A stretch of 34,899 bases of DNA from Psychrobacter lutiphocae DSM 21542 (GTDB lineage: Bacteria > Pseudomonadota > Gammaproteobacteria > Pseudomonadales > Moraxellaceae). The stretch lies in contig NZ_KB907634.1 in the NCBI RefSeq assembly GCF_000382145.1, positions 42,989-77,887 on the forward strand, written 5' to 3'. This document shows positions 6,732 through 15,764 of the stretch, in pieces. The stretch's first letter is position 1. The number at the start of each line of letters is the position of its first letter. The notes beneath the pieces were generated by a model. That model searched no databases. It worked only from the letters and a program-made list of their open reading frames with translations, and was not told the DNA's origin. The translations under genes and the position numbers were made by a program.

Positions 6732-9191
6732 ATGAAAATTAACCCACAGTACAAGAAGCAATCTATTGCAGCTTCTTGCCTATTATGTGCATCCTATGCT
6801 TTTGCAAATGAGACATTAACTGGACTACCCTCGGTCACACTTGACCCCATTACTGTCAAGGCCTCTCGTGACACAAAGATGGTGTTTTCAGGAGCCAGTA
6901 CAACCTTAACAAAAAACAGTACTTCTTTTTTGAATGATCTAAAGCCACAGCAAGCTGTTTCTCTGGGGCAAACTGTAGAAAAGATTAGTGGAGTGCAAAA
7001 TAATAGCTTTGGGCCAAATAATGGCATACCCCAAATTCGAAGTTTTACTGGATCGAGAGTGCAAATTACAGAAAATGATTTGGATATTTCTGGTGTTGCG
7101 GCCATTAGTGGGCATTTACCAATTAATATAAACCCTGCATTAGCAGAGGGCATCAGTGTTGATAAGTCATCAGCATCTGTATTGTATGGTGGTCATGCCA
7201 TTGGCGGGGTGGTCAATGTCCAAAACGGGCAGATTCCCTCTAAGCTACCAGAAGAAGACTTGACCGGTACGGTAGAGGTGAGTGGTGGAAAAAATGCAAC
7301 CACAGACATTGTATTTGGCTTAAATGGTAAGGTCGGCAGTTATGCCTGGCATTTAAGTGGATTAGATAGCAAGATATCTGGCTATGACATTCCAGGTCAT
7401 AGTAAAGCAAGTGTCTGCTATGACCCTGATGAAATACGCGAAGGTAAAAATAGCTTACTGTTAGCGAGTTGTCAGATGATTGCAAAAACTGAAGACTTTT
7501 TTAATAAAGAATATTTTCCATATGTCGATAGTGCATACTTAGACAGTGGTAAAGCCTATTTAACAGAAAATGGCTTAAGCTTAGGTGATGTTTATTATGA
7601 GCATAAGCCTAACTCTCTATTTAGCAGTCATATTGTTGACAATCCTGACTATGATCCAGCGGTTACAGAAAGCAAGGGTACTCGATTTTTAGGAACAGAA
7701 GATATCGTGCCGACTACCTACGGAAAAATGACCAATAGTCATATACATCGCCAAAATATTTCCACAGGTGTAAGTTATATTGGAGATAAAGGATTTGTAG
7801 GAGCTGGTATCAGTCATCATAAAAATGAATATGGCATGCCAGGTTATGCGTCCTTAACTACTTGGACGGATAGCCAAAACGCCTTACAACCAGTCAATAT
7901 TGATAGTAAACAAACTCGGGTATCGCTTGCAGCTGAGTATCAGCCAGAAATATATAATATTGATAAATTAACTGCAAAAATAGCCTATACCGATTCTGAT
8001 AATGATGAGCTTTTGGGAAGTACTTTGGTTAGTCGTTTAAATAGTAAGCAGTTACAATCACGTTTTGAGCTTTCTAGTCATTTAAATGAGTTTATAACAG
8101 GTATTATTGGTGTGGATTTTAAAAACCAAGATATCGATGGTGAAGGAGAAGATAGATTTTTACCAGATACAAAATCAGATCAAATAGGTTTGTTTTTGCT
8201 ACAAAATATTAACTGGGGAAAGTTGATGGCTAACTTTGGCTATCGCTATGAAAATGTCAAACATAATGCTTATTTTAATGATGATTATGAAGCCAGTCAG
8301 CATAACGAAATTAATACACGTTTTCAAAAGCGTAATACCAGCTTTAATTTAAATGATGGCTTTGTTGGATTTAGCTATCAACCATTAGATTTTATGACCT
8401 TAAAAACACGTTATAGCTATTCACAAAGAGCACCAAATGTGAATGAGTTATTTGCCAGTAACCGTCATTTTGCCATTTTAGTCGATGAGCACGGGGATCC
8501 CAATTTAAAAAAAGAGACTGCAAAAACCTGGGAAATAGGTACTGAGTTGGATTGGATGAATACCCTTTTATCTGCCAATTATTTTTTAACAGATTATGAT
8601 GATTATATTTATTTGGGTCACTCTGGTACGACTAGCTCAGGAACCAATTTAAATAAAAAATATTGGCGACAAGCAGATACCAAAGTTAGTGGTTGGGAGC
8701 TTGAGTTAAGGAAATACTTTAATACTAATGGTTTTGGCGATATTGATTTCCGCTTATTTGCAGATTTGGTTAAAAACTATCCCTCAGATAAATTTGATAC
8801 AGCACCAGATCCTAGTGATATCAAGCAGTGGAATAAATATACTCGTTATAAAAATGATGGTGAGTATATGCCTAATATGCCAACATCACGATATGGAATC
8901 GGTCTTGGTTGGGATGTTAGTAACTGGCGTCTGGGTGCAAGCTTAACTCATTATAAAAAACAAAAGTATCTAGCAAGCAATGTTAACAAAGAACCACAGT
9001 TACCAAGTTATAATATTTTGGATGCTTACGCAGGCTATAAATTTGAACCATCAAAATATGGTGATTATGAATGGTTTCTAGATGTTCGTAACTTAACAAA
9101 TGAGGATGCTCATCCAAATAACTCTCCTATTAAGTATTTAACGCCTTTGGTTGGTCGTTCTGTTAGAACGGGTCTGCGTTGGTCGTTTTAA
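6732..9191 (+). CDS. TonB-dependent outer-membrane receptor, ZnuD-like
   Basis: An 819-residue TonB-dependent receptor. Residues 1-25 are a signal peptide ending AFA-N. The plug follows (about 45-170), with PQIRSFTGSRVQI, a stretch like the ZnuD alanine/proline loop (AAISGHLPININPALAEGISV) and ASVLYGGHAIGGVVNV. The rest is a 22-strand barrel of alternating aromatic strands ending in the outer-membrane signature RTGLRWSF. The last 40 residues (NLTN-x-DAHPNNSPIKYLTPLVGR) match the ZnuD pattern NLxNxxARxHTSxLKDxAPLxGR in spacing. ZnuD proteins import zinc, and some bind haem. A Zur-like palindrome upstream and tonB-exbB-exbD downstream fit zinc uptake. The barrel is somewhat longer than typical ZnuD and not obviously His-rich in its loops, so the substrate is inferred. 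Confidence 0.85.
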   Translation: MKINPQYKKQSIAASCLLCASYAFANETLTGLPSVTLDPITVKASRDTKMVFSGASTTLTKNSTSFLNDLKPQQAVSLGQTVEKISGVQNNSFGPNNGIPQIRSFTGSRVQITENDLDISGVAAISGHLPININPALAEGISVDKSSASVLYGGHAIGGVVNVQNGQIPSKLPEEDLTGTVEVSGGKNATTDIVFGLNGKVGSYAWHLSGLDSKISGYDIPGHSKASVCYDPDEIREGKNSLLLASCQMIAKTEDFFNKEYFPYVDSAYLDSGKAYLTENGLSLGDVYYEHKPNSLFSSHIVDNPDYDPAVTESKGTRFLGTEDIVPTTYGKMTNSHIHRQNISTGVSYIGDKGFVGAGISHHKNEYGMPGYASLTTWTDSQNALQPVNIDSKQTRVSLAAEYQPEIYNIDKLTAKIAYTDSDNDELLGSTLVSRLNSKQLQSRFELSSHLNEFITGIIGVDFKNQDIDGEGEDRFLPDTKSDQIGLFLLQNINWGKLMANFGYRYENVKHNAYFNDDYEASQHNEINTRFQKRNTSFNLNDGFVGFSYQPLDFMTLKTRYSYSQRAPNVNELFASNRHFAILVDEHGDPNLKKETAKTWEIGTELDWMNTLLSANYFLTDYDDYIYLGHSGTTSSGTNLNKKYWRQADTKVSGWELELRKYFNTNGFGDIDFRLFADLVKNYPSDKFDTAPDPSDIKQWNKYTRYKNDGEYMPNMPTSRYGIGLGWDVSNWRLGASLTHYKKQKYLASNVNKEPQLPSYNILDAYAGYKFEPSKYGDYEWFLDVRNLTNEDAHPNNSPIKYLTPLVGRSVRTGLRWSF

Positions 9192-9682
9192 ACACAGTCG
9201 TTTTAAATACGCACGTAACAAGTTAGCTTATCTCAAGCTTAACTCTTGATGTAGGTTATGTCTTTAGCCCAGAATTTTTTATAAAAAGCTTATGTTATTC
9301 TGGGTTAAAGGCATTGTATTTAATTAAAACTTAATGGGTCTATGGGTGAGTAATGGGTCTATGGGAGTTTAATGGGTTTAGTTTAACAGAATTGGTATTC
9401 TTTAATTTCAACTATTCTGACTGCGAGGATAGCTGCCTATCTTATATAACTTAAACCAATTCTTATGTAACATAAAACAATATACATGATTACAAATAAT
9501 AATAATTCTTATTTACATTTAACATTAAATCATTATAATATACATCAATAACTTGAGCCTATATTATTGAAAAATTATTGAACAAAAACCAATTAACAAA
9601 CTATAAATTAATTAATTATTAATTATATATATAGTTAGAAGCTGTGTGTTTATAACACTGAATAATCTGATTTGACTTTATT
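9192..9682. other. Intergenic stretch between receptor and tonB
   Basis: Holds a 12-bp stem (TTAGCCCAGAAT 9264-9275 with ATTCTGGGTTAA 9297-9308, one G-U pair) lacking a T-run, which may end or stabilise the receptor mRNA. Duplicated AATGGGTCTATGGG words follow (about 9329-9366). The 250 bases before tonB are extremely AT-rich and must hold its promoter. Confidence 0.5.
9495..9513 (+). promoter_or_regulatory. Weak Fur-box-like site upstream of tonB
   Basis: AATAAT-AATAAT-T-CTTATT has the 6-6-1-6 layout of the Fur box and agrees with GATAATGATAATCATTATC at about 14 of 19 positions. In DNA this AT-rich the match may be chance. Confidence 0.25.
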
Positions 9683-10720
9683 ATGAATACATCACTAAAT
9701 GACAGTTTAAGCTTTAATGTCACAAACACTCAAAAAGTGAAGTTGACTGTACTTTTGGTCGTTGTGACTATGCATGCAGCTCTTGCACTCCTATTGTCAA
9801 CAATTGACGTACCGTTAAAACAAGAAAATAAGAAAATAGAGCCGATACAGATACAGCTGTTGTCATTAGCCCCAGAAGTAGAGGTGGAAACACTACCTCC
9901 TGAGGTTATCAAGCAAACCACACCTCAATCAGCTAAAACAGTCAAATCTCAGTCTAATTCAACTCCTGTTGTTGCCGATAGAGAACCAACAGTAGTACCA
10001 ACGCCTAAGCCAGAAGTAGTACCGAAGGTTGAACCTAATACCCAGCCTAAACTTGAGCCAAAAAATGAGCCAAAAGTAACCTCTAAGGTTAAGCCTACAA
10101 AAACACCTGAGACAAAACTTGATAACCCACCAAAACCTGCCGAGACTGTGACACCAACGACACCAATAGAAACATCCTCTTTACCAAAAGCAGTGACGGT
10201 CGATAATAGCTCTAGAACCACAACTGTAATTTCTGCAAATGGATCAGATCAGGATAAGTCACATACGGCATCCAAAAATGCCGGTGGCGTAGAAAGCAAA
10301 GCATCACAACCTGTGGCAACCAACAATACAACTGGCTCAGCTAGTGCCACAAGCTCAAATGCAGGGGATACCTCTGGTAGTAGCTCAAATCCAGGGGAGT
10401 CAGGAGCAGTAGCATCAGGTCCAATACAAATTTCTGCGTCTCGAGCTAATGCCAGTTGGGTAAGTCAGCCACGATTTGAGCTACCTGATAGGGTGAATAC
10501 TCCTAGAAATTCAGGCAAGGTTTTTTCGGTTATCTTGAAGCTTACCGTTGATAAGCAAGGTAAGATTACAAAGGCAGAGTTGGCTTCACCGTCAGGTAAT
10601 AGGATCATTGATAGAGCGGCGCTTAGTGCTGTTAAGAGTGGGAGGTTTAGGCCTTTTAAGGAAAATAATGTTCCTGTGGTTGGTTTGGTTTATTTGCCTG
10701 TTGACTACCCAGTGCCCTAG
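9683..10720 (+). CDS. tonB: TonB energy transducer
   Basis: A 345-residue TonB protein that links the inner-membrane ExbB/ExbD motor to outer-membrane receptors. The layout is classic: a short cytoplasmic N-terminus, one membrane anchor (about residues 19-40, LTVLLVVVTMHAALALLL), and a long periplasmic spacer. The first half of the spacer is Pro/Lys/Glu-rich (repeated KPEVVPKVEP-like units, about 70-165) and the second half Ser/Asn/Gly/Thr-rich (165-250). The C-terminal TonB domain (about 255-345) has GKVFSVILKLTVDKQGKITKAEL, SGNRIIDRAALSAVKSGRFRPF and VYLPVDYPVP. The spacer makes it longer than E. coli TonB. It is followed by exbB after about 200 bases and then exbD, and preceded by the receptor, so it probably serves that receptor. 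Confidence 0.93.
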   Translation: MNTSLNDSLSFNVTNTQKVKLTVLLVVVTMHAALALLLSTIDVPLKQENKKIEPIQIQLLSLAPEVEVETLPPEVIKQTTPQSAKTVKSQSNSTPVVADREPTVVPTPKPEVVPKVEPNTQPKLEPKNEPKVTSKVKPTKTPETKLDNPPKPAETVTPTTPIETSSLPKAVTVDNSSRTTTVISANGSDQDKSHTASKNAGGVESKASQPVATNNTTGSASATSSNAGDTSGSSSNPGESGAVASGPIQISASRANASWVSQPRFELPDRVNTPRNSGKVFSVILKLTVDKQGKITKAELASPSGNRIIDRAALSAVKSGRFRPFKENNVPVVGLVYLPVDYPVP

Positions 10721-10778
10721 TTCTAAGTATTGGGTATCAAAACCTTTGAATACAAAGTATTTGACGTAATTAAACGAT

Positions 10779-10842
10779 AATTCAAAGAAAAACAATAAGT
10801 CAAAGAAAAAATAATTCAAAGAAAAACAATAACTCAAAGAAT
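10779..10842. repeat. AT-rich short direct repeats between tonB and exbB
   Basis: Words of the type ATTCAAAGAAAAACAATAA recur about three times, some degenerate. They separate tonB from exbB by about 200 bases, unusual for a tightly spaced tonB-exbBD operon. Confidence 0.6.
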
Positions 10843-10921
10843 ATTTAGACTGAATCGAGATTGATTGGATTTAGTATTGATTAAGAGTTAAATATATTCA
10901 AGTAAAATGAAGGATTTATTT

Positions 10922-11581
10922 ATGGATTTTACAGCTTATTGGCAATACACTGATATCGTTACCAAGTTTTTATTTTTTAGCTTACTTGTGTTGTCCATTG
11001 CCTCTTGGGTAATTGGTTTGTTGCGTATTTATTATAGTAAACAACAAAAAAATAAAGTAGCCGATGAGTTGACTCAGGCCGTTAATGCTCAGCATACTAG
11101 CCTAGTAAGTCTCTCAAGTACCGAGCGAAAAACTGTTGTTGAACAAACCTTAATGCAAGAAATTGGGCGTGTTCGCTTTGAGGGTGAAAAAGGTATGGCA
11201 GTACTGGGAACGACTGCTGCCATTGCCCCTTTTATTGGCTTATTTGGTACTGTATGGGGGATTTTTCATGCGCTGCATAATATTGGTGAGACAGGACAGG
11301 CAGGCTTAGGACAAGTAGCAGGACCAGTTGGTGAGGCACTGATTATGACGGGTTTAGGTCTGGCAGTGGCGATACCAGCTGTTATCTTTTATAACATAGG
11401 ACTGCGTATCAATCGCAAAACAATGTTTGCTGCTCATGATACCGCCTATGGTTTGCTTGGAGCAACGGCTAAGGGTATCAATGCACAGGAACCGACACAA
11501 ACCATAAGCGCACAAAGTGCTAAACAAGTTTCCGCTCAGACAAATAATAATAGCTTGAATACTTCAACTGCCAATTCGTAA
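10922..11581 (+). CDS. exbB: ExbB, MotA/TolQ/ExbB proton-channel protein
   Basis: A 219-residue inner-membrane protein, the pentameric proton-channel scaffold of the TonB motor. Three membrane segments are visible: about residues 15-40, and the pair after GKGMAVLGTTAAIAPFIGLFGTVWGIFHAL and ALIMTGLGLAVAIPAVIFYN that typifies ExbB/TolQ/MotA. The short periplasmic N-terminus is the TolQ-like architecture. The C-terminal tail is Gln/Ser/Thr-rich and weakly conserved. An upstream ATG at 10907 would add five residues, but AAGGA lies inside that extension, seven bases before the ATG at 10922, so 10922 is preferred. It is followed 46 bases later by exbD. Confidence 0.93.
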   Translation: MDFTAYWQYTDIVTKFLFFSLLVLSIASWVIGLLRIYYSKQQKNKVADELTQAVNAQHTSLVSLSSTERKTVVEQTLMQEIGRVRFEGEKGMAVLGTTAAIAPFIGLFGTVWGIFHALHNIGETGQAGLGQVAGPVGEALIMTGLGLAVAIPAVIFYNIGLRINRKTMFAAHDTAYGLLGATAKGINAQEPTQTISAQSAKQVSAQTNNNSLNTSTANS

Positions 11582-11627
11582 TCTTGCAACCTTTCAAGGT
11601 GTGTGCTGATTAACATAGGAGTAATAT

Positions 11628-12029
11628 ATGGCGTTTCAGCTCGGTGATGATGACATGCAAGGCATGAATGAGATGAACCTCATTCCTTTGATTGATATCA
11701 TGTTGGTGTTGATGATTATTTTTTTGGTGACAGCAACTGTCTTGAATCCGACAGTAGCATTAGATTTACCAAAAACCAGTGCTAGTGTCCAAGAACAACC
11801 ACCTAAGATAATACAGATTAGTGTAGATGAAGATGCTGGTGTATTTTGGGAAAGTGAGCCTATTACGCTAGAGCAGCTACAAGCTCGTTTGGCCAGCGAA
11901 GGAAAGGGAGATAACCAACCCTCGATCTATTTGCGAGCAGACAAGGATGCACGCTATGAAACAGTTGCGCAGATTTTGGCGTTGGCTAGTGAGGCGCAGT
12001 TAACGAAGATTGCCTTTGTAAATGAGTAG
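11628..12029 (+). CDS. exbD: ExbD, TonB motor stator protein
   Basis: A 133-residue ExbD/TolR-family protein with one transmembrane helix inside the ExbB channel and a periplasmic domain. The N-terminal segment MNEMNLIPLIDIMLVLMIIFLVTATVL carries the conserved aspartate (LIDIMLVL) essential for proton use in this family. The periplasmic domain runs from about residue 45 and ends in the usual QILALASEAQLTKIAFVNE pattern. TAGGAG sits about six bases upstream of the ATG. It closes the tonB-exbB-exbD group and is followed about 100 bases later by a strong terminator. Confidence 0.94.
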   Translation: MAFQLGDDDMQGMNEMNLIPLIDIMLVLMIIFLVTATVLNPTVALDLPKTSASVQEQPPKIIQISVDEDAGVFWESEPITLEQLQARLASEGKGDNQPSIYLRADKDARYETVAQILALASEAQLTKIAFVNE

Positions 12030-12131
12030 GATCTGTTGAGTTTTTACCACATTCTTCTACGAAGATGACTGCTAAACAAGTACTAATAATATATATAAAT
12101 AAGTAGTGATATACGTGAATATTTATAAGAA

Positions 12132-12163
12132 ACAAGCCCATGTATGTATGGGCTTGTTTTTTT
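12132..12163 (+). terminator. Rho-independent terminator after exbD
   Basis: A perfect stem of ACAAGCCCAT and ATGGGCTTGT with a six-base loop, followed by a run of seven or more T. The reverse strand also has T residues after the stem, so it could serve the leftward gene at 12247-12684 too. Confidence 0.9.
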
Positions 12164-12246
12164 ATAATATATGTAGTCAGCAATAATCTTTACTAATAGT
12201 CATCAATAAATCACCATTAGGCTATCAATAAGTATTTAATAAGTCC

Positions 12247-12684
12247 TTACAGCTTTAATTTTTTTGATGCTTCGAGTAGATTTTCAAGCTCTACTTTGCG
12301 AGCTAAGATTTCAGCTTTTTTATCATCAGCTTCAAGGATTATTTTTTCAGCATCTTCGACATCCTTTTCAATAGCTTTAATCAGCTTATCTGTATTCTTA
12401 ATTTCATCTCGTAAGCCTTGGATAACCGCAGTCATATCAGAAGCAACCGATTCTGTCTTATTTTTACGCATTTTTTTGTTATATTGAGTACGCCAACTAG
12501 AGATAGTACCTTCATTTAAGTTATGGACTGTCGCCAAATCTGCAATGCTGACATTTAAGCTGTCATCAAGCAGTTGCTCAATGATTTTGTCACGATATTC
12601 TGGAGCATATTTGCTCTTACCTTGCAAGGTTTTGGTTTCTAATGCTGGAAAGGTAGGGATGTTTTTTGGATTTGATGTATTCAT
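12247..12684 (-). CDS. Orphan transposase-type helix-turn-helix protein
   Basis: A 145-residue protein. Residues 25-75 (KYAPEYRDKIIEQLLDD ... SIADLATVHNLNEGTISSWRTQY) match the HTH of IS3-type OrfA / HTH_Tnp_1 proteins, in which this domain binds transposon ends. The rest (about 75-145) is a charged coiled coil with regularly spaced Leu/Ile, likely a dimerisation segment. In an IS3 element an integrase-type OrfB should follow with a frameshift overlap. None is present, and no inverted repeats frame the gene. It is therefore either the remnant of an insertion sequence or a free-standing DNA-binding protein; a family of stand-alone proteins with this layout seems likely. The Shine-Dalgarno is weak. 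Confidence 0.7.
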   Translation of the reverse strand: MNTSNPKNIPTFPALETKTLQGKSKYAPEYRDKIIEQLLDDSLNVSIADLATVHNLNEGTISSWRTQYNKKMRKNKTESVASDMTAVIQGLRDEIKNTDKLIKAIEKDVEDAEKIILEADDKKAEILARKVELENLLEASKKLKL

Positions 12685-13070
12685 AATATCTATTCTCGAT
12701 ATAAGTTTAAGGTGGGTTTGTTACTCATTGCCTGACTTGATACTTATAGCATTTAGTATATTTAGCATTTTGTTTGTGGGTTAGCTTGTTTTTAATACAA
12801 TTCATATTTTTGGTGAACAAAATAAAAAAATATATTTAAAATAACCCCCATCTTTTAGCTTGATTTAGGTTTGTAAACAATATTATTTTATGTGCTATAA
12901 AAATATTGTATAACAAGTATCTAATAAATCAAGTCAATGCTGTGCAAGCTCATTTTAATACGAATTATGTTTGATGCAAGAGCTGGTTTTATCATAGTTT
13001 GTATTAAAAATATTACAACAAGACTAGATCTAAGCATGATATCGCTGTAATCTTCACCTCTTACTTCTTA

Positions 13071-13172
13071 TACCTTTTCTAAAAAACAACCTATCTTTGT
13101 CAAACTCGTTGAACCTACTATATGTAGCGTTTGCACTCGTTTTCCTCGATAGCTTAATTTTTAGATTTGGTA
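13071..13172. repeat. ~102-bp MITE-like repeat, copy 2
   Basis: Begins TACCTTTTCT and ends AGATTTGGTA, so the outermost bases are TACC ... GGTA. Same orientation and length as the copies at 5190 and 13457, without internal gaps. Confidence 0.8.
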
Positions 13173-13456
13173 TTATTACTTCTTTCCTCGATATTTTTGC
13201 TGTGGTAATTTTTATTAAAAAATACTGACAAAAAAGATATGTGTGTTGTGCTGTTTTTTGAATTATAGGGATTAACAGTCTCTCTCTTTTTTTAATGTTT
13301 TTATCTTTTAATAAGTATTATGTTTAAATAAAAAGACGTACTTATGCTCTTTATAGAGCCTTATATGCCTTATATGCCTTTTAGTCTGATGGTGTCGTTA
13401 CTTGCAGATTGAAAGTAGCCTATAATATAAAAAGTAGCTTATAATATAAATAGTAA

Positions 13457-13558
13457 TACCTTTTCTGAAAAATAACTTATCTTCGTTACACTCGCTAAAC
13501 CTACTACTTATAGCGTTTGCACTCGCTTTCCTCGATATCTTAATTTTCAGATTTGGTA
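13457..13558. repeat. ~102-bp MITE-like repeat, copy 3
   Basis: Begins TACCTTTTCTGAAAAATAAC and ends AGATTTGGTA. In this copy the terminal 25 bases and the reverse complement of the other end agree at 19 of 25 positions. It lies 284 bases from copy 2 in the same orientation. Confidence 0.85.
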
Positions 13559-13579
13559 TAAATAATTCGATAGAACACA

Positions 13580-13616
13580 AAAAAAAGAACGCCTATGGTT
13601 AAAGCGTTCTTTTTGA
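13580..13616 (-). terminator. Rho-independent terminator of proS
   Basis: Leftward reading gives AAAAAGAACGC, an 11-base loop, GCGTTCTTTTTTTT: a stem of about 11 bp running straight into a T-run, about 95 bases past the proS stop codon. Confidence 0.85.
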
Positions 13617-13708
13617 GTATGTTGTTGAGTATGAGTATGTTATTGAGTATTTTTACTGTTTAATCTATTGTCATAAATAGCATGTCATTTGCAACATAAG
13701 TACAAGAG

Positions 13709-15439
13709 TTAAGACTCAAGCTTAGCTATTAACTCATCACGGCCAAGTAGCTGCTTTTCACCATCAAGACGGCTAACATATTCATACTTATCTTCTGCTA
13801 AGTTACGATCAGATACTACGATACGATGTGGCACGCCGATCAGCTCAAGGTCTGCAAACTTCACCCCAGGGCGCTCATTGCGATCATCAAGCAATACGTT
13901 TAGACCTTTGGCCTTAAGCTCTTCATATAAGGCTTCAGCGGTGTTCATTACCGTATCTTCTTTGGACTTCATTGGCACAATGGCAATATCAAATGGTGCA
14001 ATAGAGTCTTTGGCATCGGGTGTTTTTGCCCAGATAATACCATTGTCATCGTGATTTTGCTCAATCGCAGCAGCAATAATACGGCTCACACCGATACCAT
14101 AACAGCCCATCATAGGTGTGACTGGCTTGCCGTCTTCGCCCATGACCGTACAGTTTAGCGCTTTTGAATATTTGTCGCCCAGCTGGAAGATATGACCAAC
14201 TTCAATACCACGTTTGATGCTAAGCGTGCCTTTACCATCTGGTGACGGATCGCCATCGACTACGTTACGGATATCGACCACTTTGGTAATCTGTGCATCA
14301 CGCTCCCAGTTCATGCCTGTGGTGTGCATGTCATACTCATTGGCGCCTGACACGAAGTCTGCCATAGCAGCAGCGGCACGGTCTACAAACACAGGAATGT
14401 CTAAATCAACACTGATATAGCCTTTTTTTAGACCAGCAGCCTTCATCTCTTCTTCGGTAGCGAAGGTCAGTGGTGTATCTACTTCGGCGATTTTTTCAGC
14501 TTTAATTTCGTTTAAGGTATGGTCGCCACGTACTACTAGGGCGATTAATTGTGGCTCACCTTGTGTGCCATCCTCATTGATCTGATGACCTTTTACAATC
14601 AAGGTTTTAACCGTTTTTTGTAGTGGAATGTCCAAAAACTTGGCCAAGTCTTCATTGGTTTCCACTTTTGGGGTAGAGACGTTGGCTTTTTCTTCAGAAG
14701 GTGCGGGACGCTCTTGAGTCCAAATGGCTTCAGCCAGCTCAACGTTGGCGGCAAAATCAGAGCCATCAGAGAAAGCAATCGCATCTTCACCACTGCCTGC
14801 TAATACATGAAACTCATGCGATGCCGAACCACCGATAGAACCGGTGTCTGCCAATACCGCACGGAAAGTTAGCCCTAAGCGGTTAAAGATACGGGTATAA
14901 GCGTCATACATCTCTTGATATGTTGCCTCTAATGATGCTTGGTCAATGTGAAATGAGTAGGCATCTTTCATGGTGAATTCACGAGCACGCATGATACCAA
15001 AGCGTGGACGAATCTCGTCACGGAATTTGCTTTGAATTTGGAAGAAAGTCATTGGCAACTGTTTGTAGCTGCGCAATTCGCCACGGGCTAGGTCGGTGAT
15101 AACCTCTTCATGAGTTGGGCCTAGGACAAAATCACGGTTATGACGGTCTTTAAAGCGTAGTAGCTCAGGACCATAATCCTCAAAACGACCAGACTCTTCC
15201 CACAGCTCGGCTGGCTGAGTCATTGGCATATAGACTTCTTGTGCACCGATATTTTGCATCTCTTCACGCACAATTTTCTCTACTTTTTGCAATACTTTAA
15301 GACCCATAGGCAACCATACATATAGGCCAGAGGCAAGCTTACGGATAAGCCCAGCTCTTAGCATCAGCTGGCTTGAGACGATGTCTGCATCACTTGGATT
15401 TTCTTTTAACGTGGCAAATAAAAATTGACTGGCTCTCAT
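13709..15439 (-). CDS. proS: Prolyl-tRNA synthetase
   Basis: A 576-residue class II aminoacyl-tRNA synthetase that charges tRNA-Pro with proline in the cytoplasm. It is of the bacterial type, with an editing domain inserted between motifs 2 and 3. Visible elements are motif 1 ([17 protein letters not shown], about 38-55), the GPTHEEV proline-binding loop (108-114), motif 2 ([17 protein letters not shown], 139-155), a YbaK/ProX-like editing insert (about 250-385, with [10 protein letters not shown] and [13 protein letters not shown]), motif 3 (GCYGIGVSR, about residue 446) and the anticodon-binding domain at the C-terminus ([31 protein letters not shown]). Length matches the family. The Shine-Dalgarno is weak. 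It is monocistronic with its own terminator and divergent from the DUF4230 gene. Confidence 0.98.
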   Translation of the reverse strand: MRASQFLFATLKENPSDADIVSSQLMLRAGLIRKLASGLYVWLPMGLKVLQKVEKIVREEMQNIGAQEVYMPMTQPAELWEESGRFEDYGPELLRFKDRHNRDFVLGPTHEEVITDLARGELRSYKQLPMTFFQIQSKFRDEIRPRFGIMRAREFTMKDAYSFHIDQASLEATYQEMYDAYTRIFNRLGLTFRAVLADTGSIGGSASHEFHVLAGSGEDAIAFSDGSDFAANVELAEAIWTQERPAPSEEKANVSTPKVETNEDLAKFLDIPLQKTVKTLIVKGHQINEDGTQGEPQLIALVVRGDHTLNEIKAEKIAEVDTPLTFATEEEMKAAGLKKGYISVDLDIPVFVDRAAAAMADFVSGANEYDMHTTGMNWERDAQITKVVDIRNVVDGDPSPDGKGTLSIKRGIEVGHIFQLGDKYSKALNCTVMGEDGKPVTPMMGCYGIGVSRIIAAAIEQNHDDNGIIWAKTPDAKDSIAPFDIAIVPMKSKEDTVMNTAEALYEELKAKGLNVLLDDRNERPGVKFADLELIGVPHRIVVSDRNLAEDKYEYVSRLDGEKQLLGRDELIAKLES

Positions 15440-15764
15440 AATGAACTCGACTTGTTGTAGTAAAGTGACATCCTGACTTTATTTGGTCATTTGTGTCAGT
15501 GTTAGTTAAAGTTAGCGATTGACACCATCTTTTTTATCAAATCGCTAGTACCTAGGTATAAGTGGTATAAGTTAAGTGGTATAAGTAAAGTAGCCTTTGT
15601 CAGTGGGACTTATCAGTTTTATATAACCCCTAAACACAAAGACAATTGGTTGCTCTTGCTATTTGTTCTATTTGACCTAATTATAATATATAAATACTGC
15701 TATCAAGTCGAAAGCAGTCTCAAATTTAGATAACCGCTAATTATAACCTTAATGATGATAAATT
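15440..15764. other. Divergent intergenic region, proS / DUF4230 gene
   Basis: 325 bases that must hold promoters for both divergent genes. A GGTATAAGT word is repeated three times near 15555-15595. Bases 15660-15700 are very AT-rich, with TATAAT-like sequence, but no -35/-10 pair with good spacing is evident. Confidence 0.4.

Larger units (their letters stand above)
12685..13708. other. 1-kb intergenic stretch carrying two MITE-like repeats
   Basis: No gene is supported. It holds element copies at 13071-13172 and 13457-13558, a duplicated TTATATGCC word near 13360-13380, and the proS terminator at 13580-13616. The rest is AT-rich. Confidence 0.6.

Noticed and set aside
7240..7485. Antisense reading frames inside the receptor, proS, trpB, exporter and adhesin genes
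   Set aside because: They are opposite-strand or out-of-phase shadows of well-supported genes, with no ribosome binding sites or recognisable products.
9529..9545. Second Zur-like palindrome before tonB (ATCATTATAATATACAT)
   Set aside because: It agrees with the receptor site at only about half the positions and its half-sites match poorly; likely chance in AT-rich DNA.
12545..12784. 79-codon plus-strand frame opposite the HTH gene
   Set aside because: It is antisense to a protein with a recognisable DNA-binding domain; hydrophobic content reflects the antisense of a charged coiled coil.
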